This document shows, piece by piece, positions 27,403-40,800 of a stretch of 64,000 nucleotides of DNA (position 1 is the first letter of the stretch; each line of letters starts with the position of its first letter). Location of the stretch: the NCBI GenBank assembly GCA_002633005.1, contig NMRA01000119.1, positions 646,228-710,227 on the forward strand, given 5' to 3'. The notes below the pieces were generated by a model, which worked only from the letters and a program-made list of their open reading frames with translations, was not told the origin of the DNA and did no database searches. A program made the translations under genes and the position numbers. The DNA is from Phoronis australis (lineage: Eukaryota; Phoronida; Phoronidae).

Positions 27403-29304
27403 TTATGTGTCTACCTCTGGTCTGAACACCCTCGATAACTTCCTAGTGTGCAATTTGGCAGAAACACATGCAAAGTTTCGGATGTCGCAGAGATCAGTTT
27501 CTAGGGTCTCCCACTGTGACTGCACAAAGTCCAACTTGTACACAACGTTGTATCTGTACACTCTGAAAGCAGTGCGGTGATATTCTGTAGTACCACACGC
27601 ATACAGACTCCCATTGATCAAGAAGAGACCAACACTGTACATTCCTTCGGGAAGAGAAGGCCCTTGTCGCCACTGGTTATTTTGTATGTTGTATATTTCA
27701 ACAGAGTTCAGATTTTCCCGATTGACAAAATGTACCTGATGTGCGTGTGAATAGATCTGTCCGCCCGCTACGTAGATTTCGTTTCCGACAACACAAGCAC
27801 CGAAGTTGAAGCGGGGTGTGGGCATGCCCGCCAGAGAAACCCACTCCAAGTTGTGGGGGTCATACTTTAGCACCACGTTGTGAGCACCGACGCCCGTGCG
27901 TCCGCCCAATATGTAGATGTTACTCTCATGCGTGACGGACACCAAATCAACCAGAGTTGTTGGCATCATGCCAGCATAGCTCCATCTGTTGTGCAAAATG
28001 TCATAACATTCCACAATCTCAGTTGGATGCTGGTTGACAGTTAGACCTCCAAAACAATAAATTTTCCCCTCCATGTAGGCCATGGTAAAGTTGGATTTAG
28101 GAAACAACATTGGAGCCTTAGTCATCCATGTGTTGTGGTCGTTGTCATAGAGATAAAGCTCTTTGTGTATGGTTTCTTCACCATCGTATTCATCGAGAGA
28201 ATCTTCATCGGACGTAGCCTCTGCGTAATGTTCATGGAAAATATAATTGCCACCGGCCATGAAGATTTGATTGTCTTCTGTAACAACGCATGCTGGATCT
28301 TCGATGTCGTAATAGCCGACTCTAGTGGAGTCCGACAGGCCAGCGACAAAGTACGCTTCACGTGTCAGTGCATTGTAACAGTTGGTCGACGGACGTTGCT
28401 GGTCAACTCCACCAACCAGTAGAATACAGTGCTCTGGTTTGATCATTCCGGAGCGTAGCACTGTGTTGAATAAGTGCTCACCTTCGTATGTGTCCGGGTT
28501 GGCTTCAAATGATTTCAAATCTCTCAAGATATCTTTGCACAGGTGCGAGTTCAAAAACAGGCAATTGCTGACGACATTTTCATGAAAGTAACGAGGCGGT
28601 AACAACGCGAAACGAATGTGAGGCAACAATTCGGCAATGTGGGATATACGTTTGTTCAAGTCGTATTTTAACCATGACATCATAGCTTCGAACACGACTT
28701 CCTCCTTTTCCACGTTCAGTTCGTTTGATGAAATGAGCTCCGTGACTCGTTCATGATCCAACAACATAAATTCTTCCAGTCCACAAACTTCCGTAAAATG
28801 TTTCTCGATGAACTCCCTGGCGGTCACATGCAGCTGGTCACAGTTGTGAATCTGTGCGAAACAGCTGATGCCAACGCAGTTGTGAATGTCCAGCTGAGTT
28901 TGCATGAACCGCGCACAAGCCTCGTGAATCGATGTGATCTGGAAAAGCGAAGCGGCCGCCAGCAGGTTCTGTGCATTGTTCCGAGTGATCTCTACTCGTC
29001 CAGTGTAGGCGTACTCCACGATGAGTCCCAGTGACTCGGCGTCTAACTCGTAGATGTGAATCTTGTCCTGCTTACTCTCCGTCAGAGAAGTAGTGAACAT
29101 TGCTCTGAAATAGGGACTACTGGCTGCAAGAACGTTCCTGTGACACGATATCTCGCTGTTTTGAGCCGATATCTTGACGTCCGTCAGCTCGCCCAAGTCG
29201 TACATGGCTTTCATCGATTCCAGGAAGGATGTCTTGTAATCTTCATTTTCATATGACATCTGGTCGATGCTTTTCATGTAGTCACAGCCATTAACCTCCA
29301 CCAT
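27403..29304 (-). CDS. BTB-BACK-Kelch protein, KBTBD8-like
   Basis: A probable substrate adaptor for the CUL3 ubiquitin ligase. Single coding exon of 633 residues from ATG 29304-29302 to TAA 27405-27403. The frame opens three codons earlier at GTG, directly at an acceptor-like TTTTAG, so the first ATG (MVEVNGCDYM) is preferred and a spliced 5' UTR is likely. BTB domain about residues 32-140 (ELTDVKIS, CHRNVLAASSPYFRAMF, YAYTGRVEIT), BACK about 145-250 (NVEKEEVVFEAMMSWL), Kelch repeats about 290-600 with blades carrying IYCFGG, IYILGG, IYVAGG and paired Trp. An acidic insert (TSDEDSLDEYDGEE) sits in an inter-blade loop. The BTB/BACK part (MYDLGELTD, TSLTES, FEAMMSW) resembles KBTBD8 most, but KBTBD2 or KLHL40/41 kin are possible. 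KBTBD8 itself pairs with CUL3 in neural-crest specification in vertebrates; that role is not implied here. Its 3' end converges on YIPF4. Confidence 0.85.
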   Translation of the reverse strand: MVEVNGCDYMKSIDQMSYENEDYKTSFLESMKAMYDLGELTDVKISAQNSEISCHRNVLAASSPYFRAMFTTSLTESKQDKIHIYELDAESLGLIVEYAYTGRVEITRNNAQNLLAAASLFQITSIHEACARFMQTQLDIHNCVGISCFAQIHNCDQLHVTAREFIEKHFTEVCGLEEFMLLDHERVTELISSNELNVEKEEVVFEAMMSWLKYDLNKRISHIAELLPHIRFALLPPRYFHENVVSNCLFLNSHLCKDILRDLKSFEANPDTYEGEHLFNTVLRSGMIKPEHCILLVGGVDQQRPSTNCYNALTREAYFVAGLSDSTRVGYYDIEDPACVVTEDNQIFMAGGNYIFHEHYAEATSDEDSLDEYDGEETIHKELYLYDNDHNTWMTKAPMLFPKSNFTMAYMEGKIYCFGGLTVNQHPTEIVECYDILHNRWSYAGMMPTTLVDLVSVTHESNIYILGGRTGVGAHNVVLKYDPHNLEWVSLAGMPTPRFNFGACVVGNEIYVAGGQIYSHAHQVHFVNRENLNSVEIYNIQNNQWRQGPSLPEGMYSVGLFLINGSLYACGTTEYHRTAFRVYRYNVVYKLDFVQSQWETLETDLCDIRNFACVSAKLHTRKLSRVFRPEVDT

Positions 29305-32300
29305 CGTTATCACCTAAAACTAAATATAAGAAGTCCATGAGAAGAACATGCAACATTCCTATGACAGAGTGTTTACCACACAAATCCTAGTAAACAACCA
29401 TGTTTGACTAGATGCTCACCTCCTAATGTTCCAAATTTCCATGCTCACTTATACGCCCATAGTATTTTCCCTCAGTTAATGAATCCATCAAATGTTTTTT
29501 TAGCAGTGTGCTCCACAACCTGTTTTTGACTAGTCGCTGGAAAGAGTTTGAATTTTGTCTATGCAAGTTTAACTTACTTGCGTCTAATTTAAATACCAAT
29601 GCAAGGGATTTACAGTATTGGGAAATTAGTAATTTCTTAAGCAAATTAGAACATGTTGGACTCTTGGTACCAAGTCAGTGCATTTATTCCAAGACACACA
29701 AACTTCCCCACAGTATGGACATGGACATTTACACATGAATTTTGTAATTTTAGTAGAGTTTAGAATTTTTTGTTGCAGAAAACATTGGATAGGCTATCTT
29801 AATTACCAAGGATCAAAGTTCTTAAATTTAACATTTTTGGTATAAATAGTAAACCCATAAAATTATATTCATCAAAATCCTTCAAGGATCGGTATCATAT
29901 TAATGTGTTCAAAAGCGGTGCCCTGATGTTCGTAATCACCTGACTGTATTATTCTCACAAAATTGTGATTTGATACGGAGATTGATGTATTCTCCACAAA
30001 CATGATTTTTTGTAAAAAAAACTTTCAAATTCTGTTTCTTTATTTCTTGCTTAAGAGTGTCAGAGATTCTCTTAAAGGCCTTTTAAACCAAGAGCTTGGC
30101 TGATAAAAAGGACTTTCAAGGAATATTGACATCTTCCTTTTTGACAGCATAGTTCTGAAGGCCTGAAAAGAAAATCCCTGACATGCTTTTGTAACTACTA
30201 GTAATGAAATAAAAAAGAACTGGCAAATTTCATGGGAAGAAAATTATGTTATTATGGAAATTATGGTGACTTTCGAGAAGAATCGTGATTTGTTAGAAGT
30301 AAATGCAGTCACATGATTACTAGATTACTAGATTGCTAGTTTTGTACATTCCTTAGATCATCAAGGATGAAAAACAGTTAAGTCCACAAATTAATACTTA
30401 GAAAGTTATTTAAGAAGTTTGATGCTTTGTAACAAAGGTAGTCAGTACCTTAATGCAAAATATCTTCATGAATTCTCAACTCCGAAAATGAAATGAGAGT
30501 AATTCACATTTGGTTTTTAACTCACTCTGCCCAACCTGCGTTTAATTCTTGCAAATGGCTTACATGTAAATCCCTGGTTGTTAACCCAAATTGGCAGTTC
30601 AAGAAAAGCTATCCAAAGTTTTCACAAACTACGTTTAAACACTCATGCTTCAAATAAAGCTCACCATATGATGTTTGAGCTTTTCGATTTGTGTAAATGC
30701 ATGTCCATGGTGTTAACTAGAGTCTAAACTCTGCATTTGAAACTCCGATTGACCAATCACGTGGCACACTTCCAGTACACTTCCATGCTTGTAACTGAAT
30801 CGGGCAGCGTGATTGGTTAATTTTTGGGCCCTGGGCAAACGTGGTCAATGCAACAACTAGAAGAAGCTATTCACATTCTAACATTCAGACACAAAAATTC
30901 AGGTTTAACTATTCATAAACATATAATTAACGGAGTGCAAAATAACTGTGTATTGATTTTTTAATGATTTAGAAGCAAATCTTGCATGGTTTGCTTTAGC
31001 AACTAAGTATATAACAGCACACTCTTTTGACTTTATAAATTCGGTATATACGTACAAATTCTTCAGTTTGAATCCCTAAAAGCTGGGACTCTGAAATTGA
31101 TGCCGAAATTGAATATTTTGCTGTGTTTGACTATATATTGAATAGGCAAACATGTAATACAGAAACAAAAACTTGGCTGCAATAATGTAACATCTAAATA
31201 CCTGATACAATTTACTAATGGACTGACATTCACATCATACGCACGCAAATTGCATTCATTACCTAATTACAGTGCTAGAGAATTGTGATTAAAAATCTGC
31301 CATTTATTTTCAAAATATTCTTCATTTCCATTTTTATGAGAATATATTTACTGGTAAACTTTTTTTAGATAATAAGTTAATACAACTTTAAAAATTGCGA
31401 TAGATGGTAATTGGCTTTCGATGGAAAAATTACATCTTTAATCTTGAGTGAAAAAAATTCAATGACTTAAACCTGCACCCACTAAATCTAAATATGTCAG
31501 TGAAAGCACTCAAATTAGTGTTTGCATATTTCTCTGTACTAGAGAGAAATTCAGAATGATATACTTTCCTAAACCTTTTGATCAAAGAACAGTCAAAAAC
31601 AAGCAAACAATATCCTCTGACTTTGCACGACATAATTGCTGCATAATCAGAATCCCATATTTGTAACAATAACTCATTTGTTCTTATCATTCTATGGACA
31701 ATTCTCATATAGCCACTTTAAACATACATCGTTAATTGGGCTTAAGTCAAACGAAAATAACTTGCCATTCAGCATTTGTACTTCGTTGCCTGGAGAATTT
31801 TTACTTCATGGCATCCAACTGAATGGACAAAACATAGCTCCAGCTAGAAGCTAAACCCTTACCTGATTTAGAACTTAGAATATGCACACACACACAGATT
31901 GACCTATACAATGTGAGTCACTAATCTGATACAGCTTAGATTACATAATTTTCCATTAATTCCCCATGATTTGCAAGACCTAAAATTGTGTTACGATTAA
32001 CATTTTTTTCTGTTAATGCTGATAACGCCATTCATGAATCCATAAGAATTACTCAGCAATTCGCGTAATGCGTATCCGCAACCAGAAACACTAATTCATA
32101 CAATTTTGTACAAATCAATAGAGACTTGACACAAGCTTGGTTGGTGGCACTGGAGAGCCAGCAGCTAAGCTGAAACAACCCTGTACCATGCGAAAATTTC
32201 CCACAACATAAACTTTTCTCGACCTTTCTTCTCCAAGTTCCTTTAATCAGTAGTAGAAAAGTCCTGGGGCTAACTATTATAGCATTAACACCTAGATTTT

Positions 32301-32399
32301 AGTTTCAGACAGATCTAAGGGTCTCTTAATATGATTCTTTACTTTGCCAGACAGAAATATCATTGAAGTTGCCGAAATTTTGACGTCCAATTTAAATTT

Positions 32400-33580
32400 G
32401 CTGACTACACCCTTAAACAAGAGCAACGCAGAGCCTTGAAATGTGCCCACGAATGCACTGCAAATGAAGTGCTTCTAGAGTTGCTCATTCCAATCATAAA
32501 AATGGCCACTAGATGGTGCAACACGTCCAACAAAGGAAAGCCGAAAAAATGAAATTCCCACCAGACGACACAGCGTCCGCTTCGTCTACTGTTAGCTTCA
32601 TATAAATACACTTACTAAATTTAATAAAGATCCTGCAATTATGGGTTTAGGCGATACACCTATGGCCACAAAACAAAAACACCACTAGGAGGTGCCACAG
32701 TAACCGAAGTTGTCAGTGTAACCGTCCTCTTCACACTGAGTACACGCCAAATTTCAAAATCATCCTTAATAACGGTTTGGTTGATAGAGGAGTGGATGCC
32801 AAAAAACAGACTCAAAAACAGTAAACATGACAACTAGGTGGCGCAAAATACCTCAAATTCATATGAAAATGGGAGGATAGCGTAACCACAACAATACATG
32901 CCTATATTCCAAATTTTATGAAACTCTGCTGAGGACCTTTGACTCTACAGAATAAACATAAAAAACTAATAAAATTGCCACTGAGGGGACACTGGTGGTC
33001 AGATCTGTGCGAAAGTTGCCGTCGTTTGCTGTCAAAACCACATAAATACACTTGCTAAATTTAGTAAAGATCCTGCAAACTGTTTAGGACATACAGCCAT
33101 GGGCGCAAAAAACACAAAACTGCCACGAGGAGGTGCCATAGTAGTCGAAGTCATCGGAAAATCATCAGCCATCCTCTTCATGGTAAGAACATACATGCCA
33201 ATTTTCACAATCATCCTTAGAGTGGTAAAAATGGCCACTAGGTGGCGCAAACTACATCAAAACCATCCGAAAATGAGAGGATAGTTTCATCTCACTAACA
33301 GATGCCTATACTCCAAATTTTATGAAACTACGTTGAGGACTTCCGAAGATACAGAGGTACGCGTAAAAAACTAAAACTGGCACTAGGGGTACACCGATAG
33401 TCGGAAAAGTCCGAAATTCGTCGTCATTCGTCGTCAGCTTCATAGGAACACAACCGCCAAATCACATCAAGATCCTGTGAAGGGTTTAGGAGATAGATGA
33501 GGACGTCGAAAGCCAGACGCCCCGACAGACAGAGATGATGGCAATATGCGACCACATATAAATATGTGGGCGCATAAAAA
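32400..33580 (+). repeat. Repeat family A cluster in the intergenic desert
   Basis: At least three modules with CAACTAGGTGGCGCAAAATA (32830), GGCCACTAGGTGGCGCAAAC (33234) and ATTGCCACTGAGGGGACACT (32977). It ends in the palindrome CCACATATAAATATGTGG (33552-33569), like the cluster at 2150-4200. Confidence 0.7.
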
Positions 33581-33589
33581 TGGACAATT

Positions 33590-33860
33590 TTCACAAATGG
33601 CAACATTTTGAAGCAACCACAACCAAGTCTCACCAATTTAGGGAACAAAATGGCAGAGATTTTCATTTTATCATAGGTGACAGATGTAATTCTCACTTTC
33701 CGATGATACCAAAGATAATTGCTTCTATTTTCAAGTTCTGTACTATGGCTACCTGTCCAGGCCTTCACAATAATGTTAAAAGCTTTTGAAAACGAAATAA
33801 AAAATTTTGGCGATATTTTGAGAACATCTCAAATGGGTGAGGTTTTATCATAAAACTGTT
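33590..33860. repeat. Repeat family C copy
   Basis: Contains AAGTTCTGTACTATGGCTAC, CACAATAATGTTAAAAGCTT and GGGTGAGGTTTTATC, matching the order in the other copies. Confidence 0.5.
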
Positions 33861-34259
33861 TTCATTGATGATTAATTTTCTTTTGATTTTCATCACAACC
33901 TCCTTCATAACTTTTAAGATCGCCACAATTTTCTTTATGTAGGACCTTCTGAATTTGTTCGTGTAATTAGCCTATACCAACACATCATTTTTGGACACTC
34001 AAAATTAATTAAAATAGAATGACTTCATTCTTGGACGAATCTCGCGGGACAAGATTTTTGTGGTGTCTGAATTTGGCGGACCTCCAAAATCTGCCTTTTC
34101 ACTGTTGTCCGAATTCGGTGAACAGTAAATCTAACTCACAATTGGAAATATTTATTCTTGTCATAAAATAGCACGCCATCCGAAAATGGCGAGACTAAAT
34201 TACAGTAGGCCAAGGAATTTTTACTCAATTAAAGAATGTACTTTCTGAAGGCAGAATGC

Positions 34260-34560
34260 CTTGTACAATTTGATTTTTGACTTTATAAAATTACCCAGTA
34301 TTAATTAGGTCACCAGACCACGTTTTAATTTGTTAAAATATAGAAAAAAAAGAAGGTACATCCATGGCCAAATAATTTTGTTTGATATCAATGTTCAAGA
34401 TCAAATCTCAAAAATGCTGTTACACCTTTCTAAATTATCATTTTGTTTTATGCAACTTTTGATATTTTCATAAAAATCTTAAAAGTCCTATATTTTGATA
34501 ATCGCCTCGTGCAAAAGTGTAAAATCTAAAAAAAACAATTCTTAAACCCTTTGTAGACAT
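34260..34560. repeat. Repeat family B copy, intergenic
   Basis: Contains TTAATTAGGTCACCAGACCA, AAAAGAAGGTACATCCATGG and TTCAAGATCAAATCTCAAAA. Continues into TTGTAGACATAAGTGCATAA. Confidence 0.5.
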
Positions 34561-37009
34561 AAGTGCATAAAGCACGGTTTCTGAAAATTTCATATGAATC
34601 CAAACAGCCAATGCTGAAATAAGATGTTATGAAGTTAGCCAAATTTGGACGTTTTTCGAGGGTCCTACATAACCTTAAAATTATAAGTTACTGTATAATT
34701 CAATATATTCACAGTAACAACACCTACAGCTACATAAATTTTATCAGTAATTAACTGCAAATAATTGAACAAGTTTGAATAGTGACAACAAAAACTTTCT
34801 AAACAGGCTCATGTTTTAGAAGGAACATTAGAAATTATTCAAGTTGAAGATGGCAGACGACAGTTCCCGCTGAAGTGAATGAACTCCGTGAAACACCTTG
34901 CTGCATTTATTCAAACATTGTTGATACTTGCCACAAGATCTTTTGCATTAAAATTAAAGAGAAACAACCCATTGTGAAAGTTCAGAGCAGAACTGTCAAG
35001 TTGATATTTAAACCTTTAGTTTCTGCAATTATTTGATGCTATTGGACATTCACATAGTACAGTATACTGTGAACTGAGTCATTGGACCTCCCTACAGGAA
35101 CACATGAGAGAGACTACCTAGTTAGGCACACAGCCACTTACATCACTAACCCATGTTTACAAACTCAGCTGTTAAGCATAAAAGCTAATCTCAAGCGGAC
35201 ACAGATGGAAACATTTGATTTAACCCAGGGGTATAATTCCTGACTCATCACAAAATTAACTCTTGAGACAGCAATGCTAGAATCACAGGTCATATGAATA
35301 ATGAACTGCTGGGAACTCACTAATATAAGAAATGAAGGCAATGTTTCAGCGGACATTAATTTATTACATTTTGATTAAATTCCATTTTAGCTAGTCTTGA
35401 TCTTGCAACATCAATAGTGTCGTTTAAAGAGGCCATTAATCTGCATTCCACTACCAAAACCAACTTTTCAATGAGACCACTTACCATTTTATAATTGGTA
35501 AAAACTATTTCTTATTCAATTAGGGAGTTTTTTTCATGAAACGTTTTTGGTCTAAACTCAGACACAAATCAGGCTGATTTAAGACCAAACTTTCTTAGCC
35601 CCATTTCATGAAAGTCGGTTTTAAAGATTAAAGTAAAGACTGAAAGTTAGTGTGTTAAGAAGTTACAGTATCACATTTTTTGACTAAACGACTAAAAATT
35701 ACTGACTGTAAGCTTTTGAGGAACAATTTCATGATACTTTTTGTGATATTTTACAACCTAAAGACTCTAAACAATTTCAAACTGAAAATGATCTGCTTTC
35801 GATTTGAGAACCGACAAAGCACTATACTGTAGAGACAATGCAATATGACTTGTTAGCACATCTGGGCTGAGTTGCATAAAGCTTCAAAAGTTATCCACAG
35901 GTGCATTGTTCAACAATAGCAACGTGACGCGTGATAATGCGACGTAATTGTTGCTGTACGGTGTTTAACTTTTATGCAACTGGGCCCTGAAGTGATATTT
36001 TCCTGCCATAGCTGACTTTCTAAGGTAAAGGAGACCCCAATTACAACTACCGGTATGGGTCTACAATGTTGTAAAAAGATCCCCATTTAGTTTCAAGACA
36101 ATGATTATTCTTGAAAGTGGATTTCTCACATCGCCAGGCTTAGTTTTGTGAATTCCCAACAGGTGGCGGCAAAAGCAAAGTTAGTATTAGAAGCATGCTC
36201 ACCTAAGGTGAAAACCCACCTAATTTCAGTCTAATTCAGATCAAAGACCAAACAGCAACTTTGTGCTTATGAAATTTTTTTTTTGAACTGTCATCTTTAG
36301 TCTTGAATTTAACCCAAATTTCGGTCTTGAACCAATGTTTAGTCTTAAACCCGAAGTCACGTTTCATGAAACAAAGTCTAGAGCTTCGAAGGAACTGACG
36401 GTTATTGATTGAGATCAGGTACCAAGTTAGTTTTTCACGGAATGTCAGTTTACGCAGTGAGCATGGTCTCAACTATCAGTTATAATTTGCAAACTCAAAA
36501 ACCACCTCTGTCTGAGTAAGGAACAAGTAGACAATGTTATGCTCAGCAAATGGTCTCAATCAAAAGTTCACTTACTGGATGGAAGGCTGGTTTTAACCAT
36601 TATTATAAACATTTATTTTTTGGTCAATAAGGGAGAAGCAGCCACAATTGTTGATGATTGCCATGCCATGCCATTCCATGGTCAGTTTACACTAGTTTTG
36701 TGCCCATGTGGCAAAGGGAATTAAAATCTGAAAACATGTTAATCCCGACCTCAAATCATCTTCAAGATGTCAAATTTCCAACTTTGAAAGGACGTCAGCG
36801 AAATGACACTTGTGAGATGTTGATTTTGTATCGGCGATGTCGCAACCTTAATACAGCCAAATATCGACGTGGTACTGACGTCGGATGCCTACTGGATTAT
36901 AGCTTAACCCTCCCCCAAGAAATGTTAACTGTGATGGTCTCTCATTGATTAATGCTGCATTTTGTCCTGATCACTTGTAAAATATCGTATCTCAGAAACG
37001 GCCCTTTTA

Positions 37010-37440
37010 GTCCCGTTTAGACATCAACTTTTGGCCCGGCGCAACTGACACGGAGCAAATTGACCCATGTCAAGCGGCCGCTTACACACACAACTCACTA
37101 ACCGTGGCAAGACGGAAATTAAAGGCTGGAGAGACTGGATCGCACATGCGCAGGTTTACAAATGACGAGAGTTGCAGAGACAAAGAACCCGTACATAGGT
37201 CATTGCACAAGCGCAGTAGAGATGATCCTTTCCGCCTTACTCCAGTTTCGCATTTAGACTTATAATTGACACGGCGCAAGATGTTCGGGCGCAAATTACT
37301 CTACCTCACAAACGGGTGGCAAAAATTTGTCACCGCAGTATCAATTTGCACTGTGTCAGTCCATTGACACACTGGAACAACTTGTTCCGTGTCAGCTGAT
37401 CTGTGTCAACTTTGTAAGTGTAAACGGCACTTTTGATTTA
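37010..37440. mobile_element. Candidate MITE with imperfect inverted ends
   Basis: The left end GTCCCGTTTAGACATCAACT (about 37011) is roughly inverse to the right end AAGTTGACACAG... read from 37440 (CAAAAGTGCCGTTTACACTT on the minus strand). ACTGACACGGAG inside the left end also mirrors GCTGACACGGAA inside the right. GC-richer than its surroundings. Family unknown. Confidence 0.5.
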
Positions 37441-37599
37441 TGTGAAATTTTCAGCTATAATGCTTCATGCACCATTCCCAAAAAAGCTAGGAATTATTTT
37501 AAAAATGTTCCACTTTTGCTTGAGGAACAACCAAAAAGTAGTAGTTTCATGATTTTCATGAAAAATCTTTAACGTTGATGAAACGAAAATGAAATATTT

Positions 37600-37870
37600 T
37601 AGAAAACTGTAAAACCGTTTTTGATATCTCATCTTGAACATTTATTTGCGAAAAAAAATTGATCGTGTGATTGATATCGTTGATTTGCTATCAATGTGCC
37701 TTTCGTTTTTGCTTTAAGTTTTATTAAAAGAACATGGTCACGCGACCCAATTAATAAGAGTTTGCTAAAAAGTCAAAATTCCGCAGCCTTTCTACTTTCA
37801 GGAAATATGTACTTTTAATGAGTGAAAATTTATACTTTTCTTGATATTTCATGTTAAACGCACAAACTTG
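37600..37870. repeat. Repeat family B copy, intergenic, reversed
   Basis: Contains TATCTCATCTTGAACATTTA, GCTATCAATGTGCCTTTCGT and ACATGGTCACGCGACCCAAT. Confidence 0.55.
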
Positions 37871-38228
37871 ACGATAGTCCTGCATCACTTTAAACACATT
37901 CCGAGGTTGGTTTTAACCGAAGAGCCACAACCAACAGCTGATCTACTTATCATCTTTGAATTTCAGGTTTGACCAACCCCAAATAGTCACCAATTAGTAG
38001 TTAGTCACAATAGCGTCACATTAAACTTGGACAAAAGTTCAGAAAGAACACCACTTTATTGCAACAAAACCAAAATAATTCGGGCAAGAAACTAATCCCT
38101 GTTTAGCAAAGTCTGGCAGAGTTCTAAAGCTAAACGGGTTCAAGTCCACTTTCAACTTAACACCCAGCTCCCTACCAGGACTTCACGTGAATGTAAACCC
38201 AAACTTATCAAAAATTCATTTTTAAATC

Positions 38229-38362
38229 TAAAGATGCTGAGGTTGGCCAACAGTGAGATATATCAAATAAACACAGTAACAAGATCAGGAACCCCAACTG
38301 GGAATTGAACCACAGGTCTCCAAATTGCTGGTCTAGTGCTCTCACCACTGTGCTACTGAGGA
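38229..38362 (-). mobile_element. tRNA-derived SINE
   Basis: Minus strand: TAGCACAGTGGTGAGAGCAC (A box) and TGTGGTTCAATTCCCAG (B box), followed by GTTGGGGTTCCTGATCTTG. A sister copy starts at 38509. Confidence 0.65.
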
Positions 38363-38508
38363 TGTGATATCTGTGAGATTACTGTTTGCAGCAACTGTTA
38401 CCTCATCCCCCCAGGGAGTGTCATTTTGCCTTTTTCACACCAGATTTGGACAATTACATAATCAGCAATTTACCAGTATGTGTTAATTAGATATAGTAAA
38501 TATACAGA

Positions 38509-38690
38509 CACTGAGGTTGGACAGATGGTGAGATTTATCAAACACAGCAAAATCAGGAACCTCAACTGGGAATCGAACCACAGGTCTCTAGATTAGGGTC
38601 TGGTGGTAAGAGCACCGTAATCTAGAGACCTGTGGCTCGATTCCCAGTTGGGGTTCCTGATTTTTCTGTGCTCTCATTTTTAAATGGCCA
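38509..38690. mobile_element. Palindromic pair of SINE copies
   Basis: Two inverted SINE pieces: arms 38549-38594 and 38619-38664 are about 46 bp with two mismatches, around a 24-base centre that carries a plus-strand A-box-like GGTGGTAAGAGCACCGTAA. The transcript would fold into a long hairpin. Confidence 0.75.
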
Positions 38691-39479
38691 TGCTTAACAC
38701 CCAGTGCAGCTCTATTTGGCTGGTTACCACCATGAACACAACAGGTGTTACATGCAATCAAATGTATGACAACAGTGTACTGGGCACCCAAACGATCAAT
38801 AACTTGACACTGCAACAACACCAGACATCGCAGAAAAGAAGAAAACCAATACAAGTGCTATGACTGCTAATAGTATGTTTTCTGAAGTAATCAATCAAAC
38901 AGGTCACATGTTGAGTTTTTGGTGTACATGCATTCGACCTGAGGTTAATGTTTCATGCCATGATGAATCATTGAGATACACCAGCAAATTAATACCAGCT
39001 CTCCTTTATAACGTAACTACTCTGGCATATCTAGTATGCCGTTAGGGGTCTGTTCCCCACTGCCAACCCCCAACCCCAGCCACAATCCTGAAGGAAAAAG
39101 TCTGTTTCGGTTGCGTATGCTGGGGGAGCAGGGGCACAATGCATTGTGTAATAAAGACTAGTGCAAGATGGTGATCACATGATGGTAAATGGAAATGAAA
39201 GTTAAAATTCAAACAAGATAGCGTAGAAATAATCAAATACTATTTCATTTAAATTAAAGTAACATAATTTGTTCAATTCACTTTTAACAGAATTACTCAA
39301 AAACTTTCTCCAATATTGTCCCATCACACGGTGTCAGCATCAAACACGCAGTATGAGTCTTGACTTTCATCGTAAAGATTCGGTAAAAAATTAATTATAC
39401 AACTACTATTAAGTATTCATTAAATATATAAACATCAAACCTGTACAAAATGTTGTTTTAATCCCACATTCATCTTAAA

Positions 39480-39725
39480 AAGCTCCTACGGTAAAATCTC
39501 ATCAATTTGTATGACAGATTACGGTGGACGAACAAATTATTTTTAAAAAATTCATGACACAAAAAACACCAAAAAAAAATTCATCGCTTTTAAGTTTTAA
39601 ACCTTAGCTACCAAAAAATTTCGAGAAATTGTGAGCCAACACAACAATGTTAGAGGTCTACAAATTGGAAAGAGATCAGTTTTGGCAATTTGTTTTGTCC
39701 GAAACTGGTGAGGTTTTACCTCAAA
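39480..39725. repeat. Repeat family C copy
   Basis: Contains CAACAATGTTAGAGGTCTAC and GTCCGAAACTGGTGAGGTTT. Confidence 0.45.
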
Positions 39726-40286
39726 TAGAAAATTTGAAAACATTGAAATATTGCAGCAAGATGAAATGTTCTTCATTCTAATCTTATATCAGTGAGTTTA
39801 AAAAGTAATTACCTGGAACACTCAGACTGAAAAGCTCCAACTTCTAAGTCAAAACATTTGAGCCCCAAGTGGAGAAATCATTTCACATCAGCCACATCTC
39901 ATGGTAGACACAGTGACAAGCTCAGTAATTTACGCCACAAACCAATGACAAGGGAGACTAACACAGGTGATTAATTAATAACAAGTTTTAACATCATCTT
40001 CCAAAGCAGGTGGATGCTCTTCACTCTCAAGGGACTCCAGTGACCTCAGAGCTGACTTACTGAACCGAGTTCATTAATTTGTGAAAGCTGCATGGAGCCA
40101 GCAAAGCGTGATAACTTGACTCAGGCAATGGGTGCTGTATCAATTTCCAATAGACGCCAGGCAGTTCCCAGACTAGTATATTGATTAGTTGATTTAGGTG
40201 AGCACAGTACATCCCATCTCAAGCAATTACACCCCTTTAGGTACATCAGCTGAGCTGATAAGGAGCAATTTCAGGCACTGGCTAAT

Positions 40287-40800
40287 CCGACAATGATGTA
40301 TCAGTTGATGACAATAATGATGATGAGACGATGATGAGATGACAATGATTATGATGACAATGAGGAATATGGTGACAAAAACAACACTGAAGGTAATAAT
40401 AAACTTGACAACGACAATGAAGGTGATATACAATCAGACCTTTTGTAACAATGATTTTCCTTCCATTTTATAAACAAAGATTTTCTGCCACCTGGTTTAA
40501 AACTAACTAAAGGTTTCATTGTCAGTCTCCATTTGCTCTGGACCACAATCTTTCATCAAACATTTGAACAGTAATTATATATTACTAAGGTTTTCAGAGA
40601 AAACCGATGATGACGAATGCGATTATGATGGCGACAAAGAAGACGATAGAGAGGATGACGTTGTATGACTGGGTGGTGAGAAAAATGACAATGATGACAT
40701 CCCTTGGTAATGTTGTCAATGATGACAATGAAATTGGGAGAAATAATGGTGAAGCTGGTAATGACAGTGATGGTATATCAGTGGGTGATGACGATAACAA
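40287..40800. repeat. Degenerate GAT/GAC microsatellite, two blocks
   Basis: Blocks at about 40287-40430 and 40603-40800 are rich in GATGATGACAATGATG-type triplets. They produce low-complexity frames (SSSSHHH, DDDND), which I do not annotate as genes. Confidence 0.7.

Noticed and set aside
29305-29313. GTG as start of the KBTBD8-like protein
   Set aside because: The GTG lies at a splice-acceptor border, and an ATG three codons later is the natural start.
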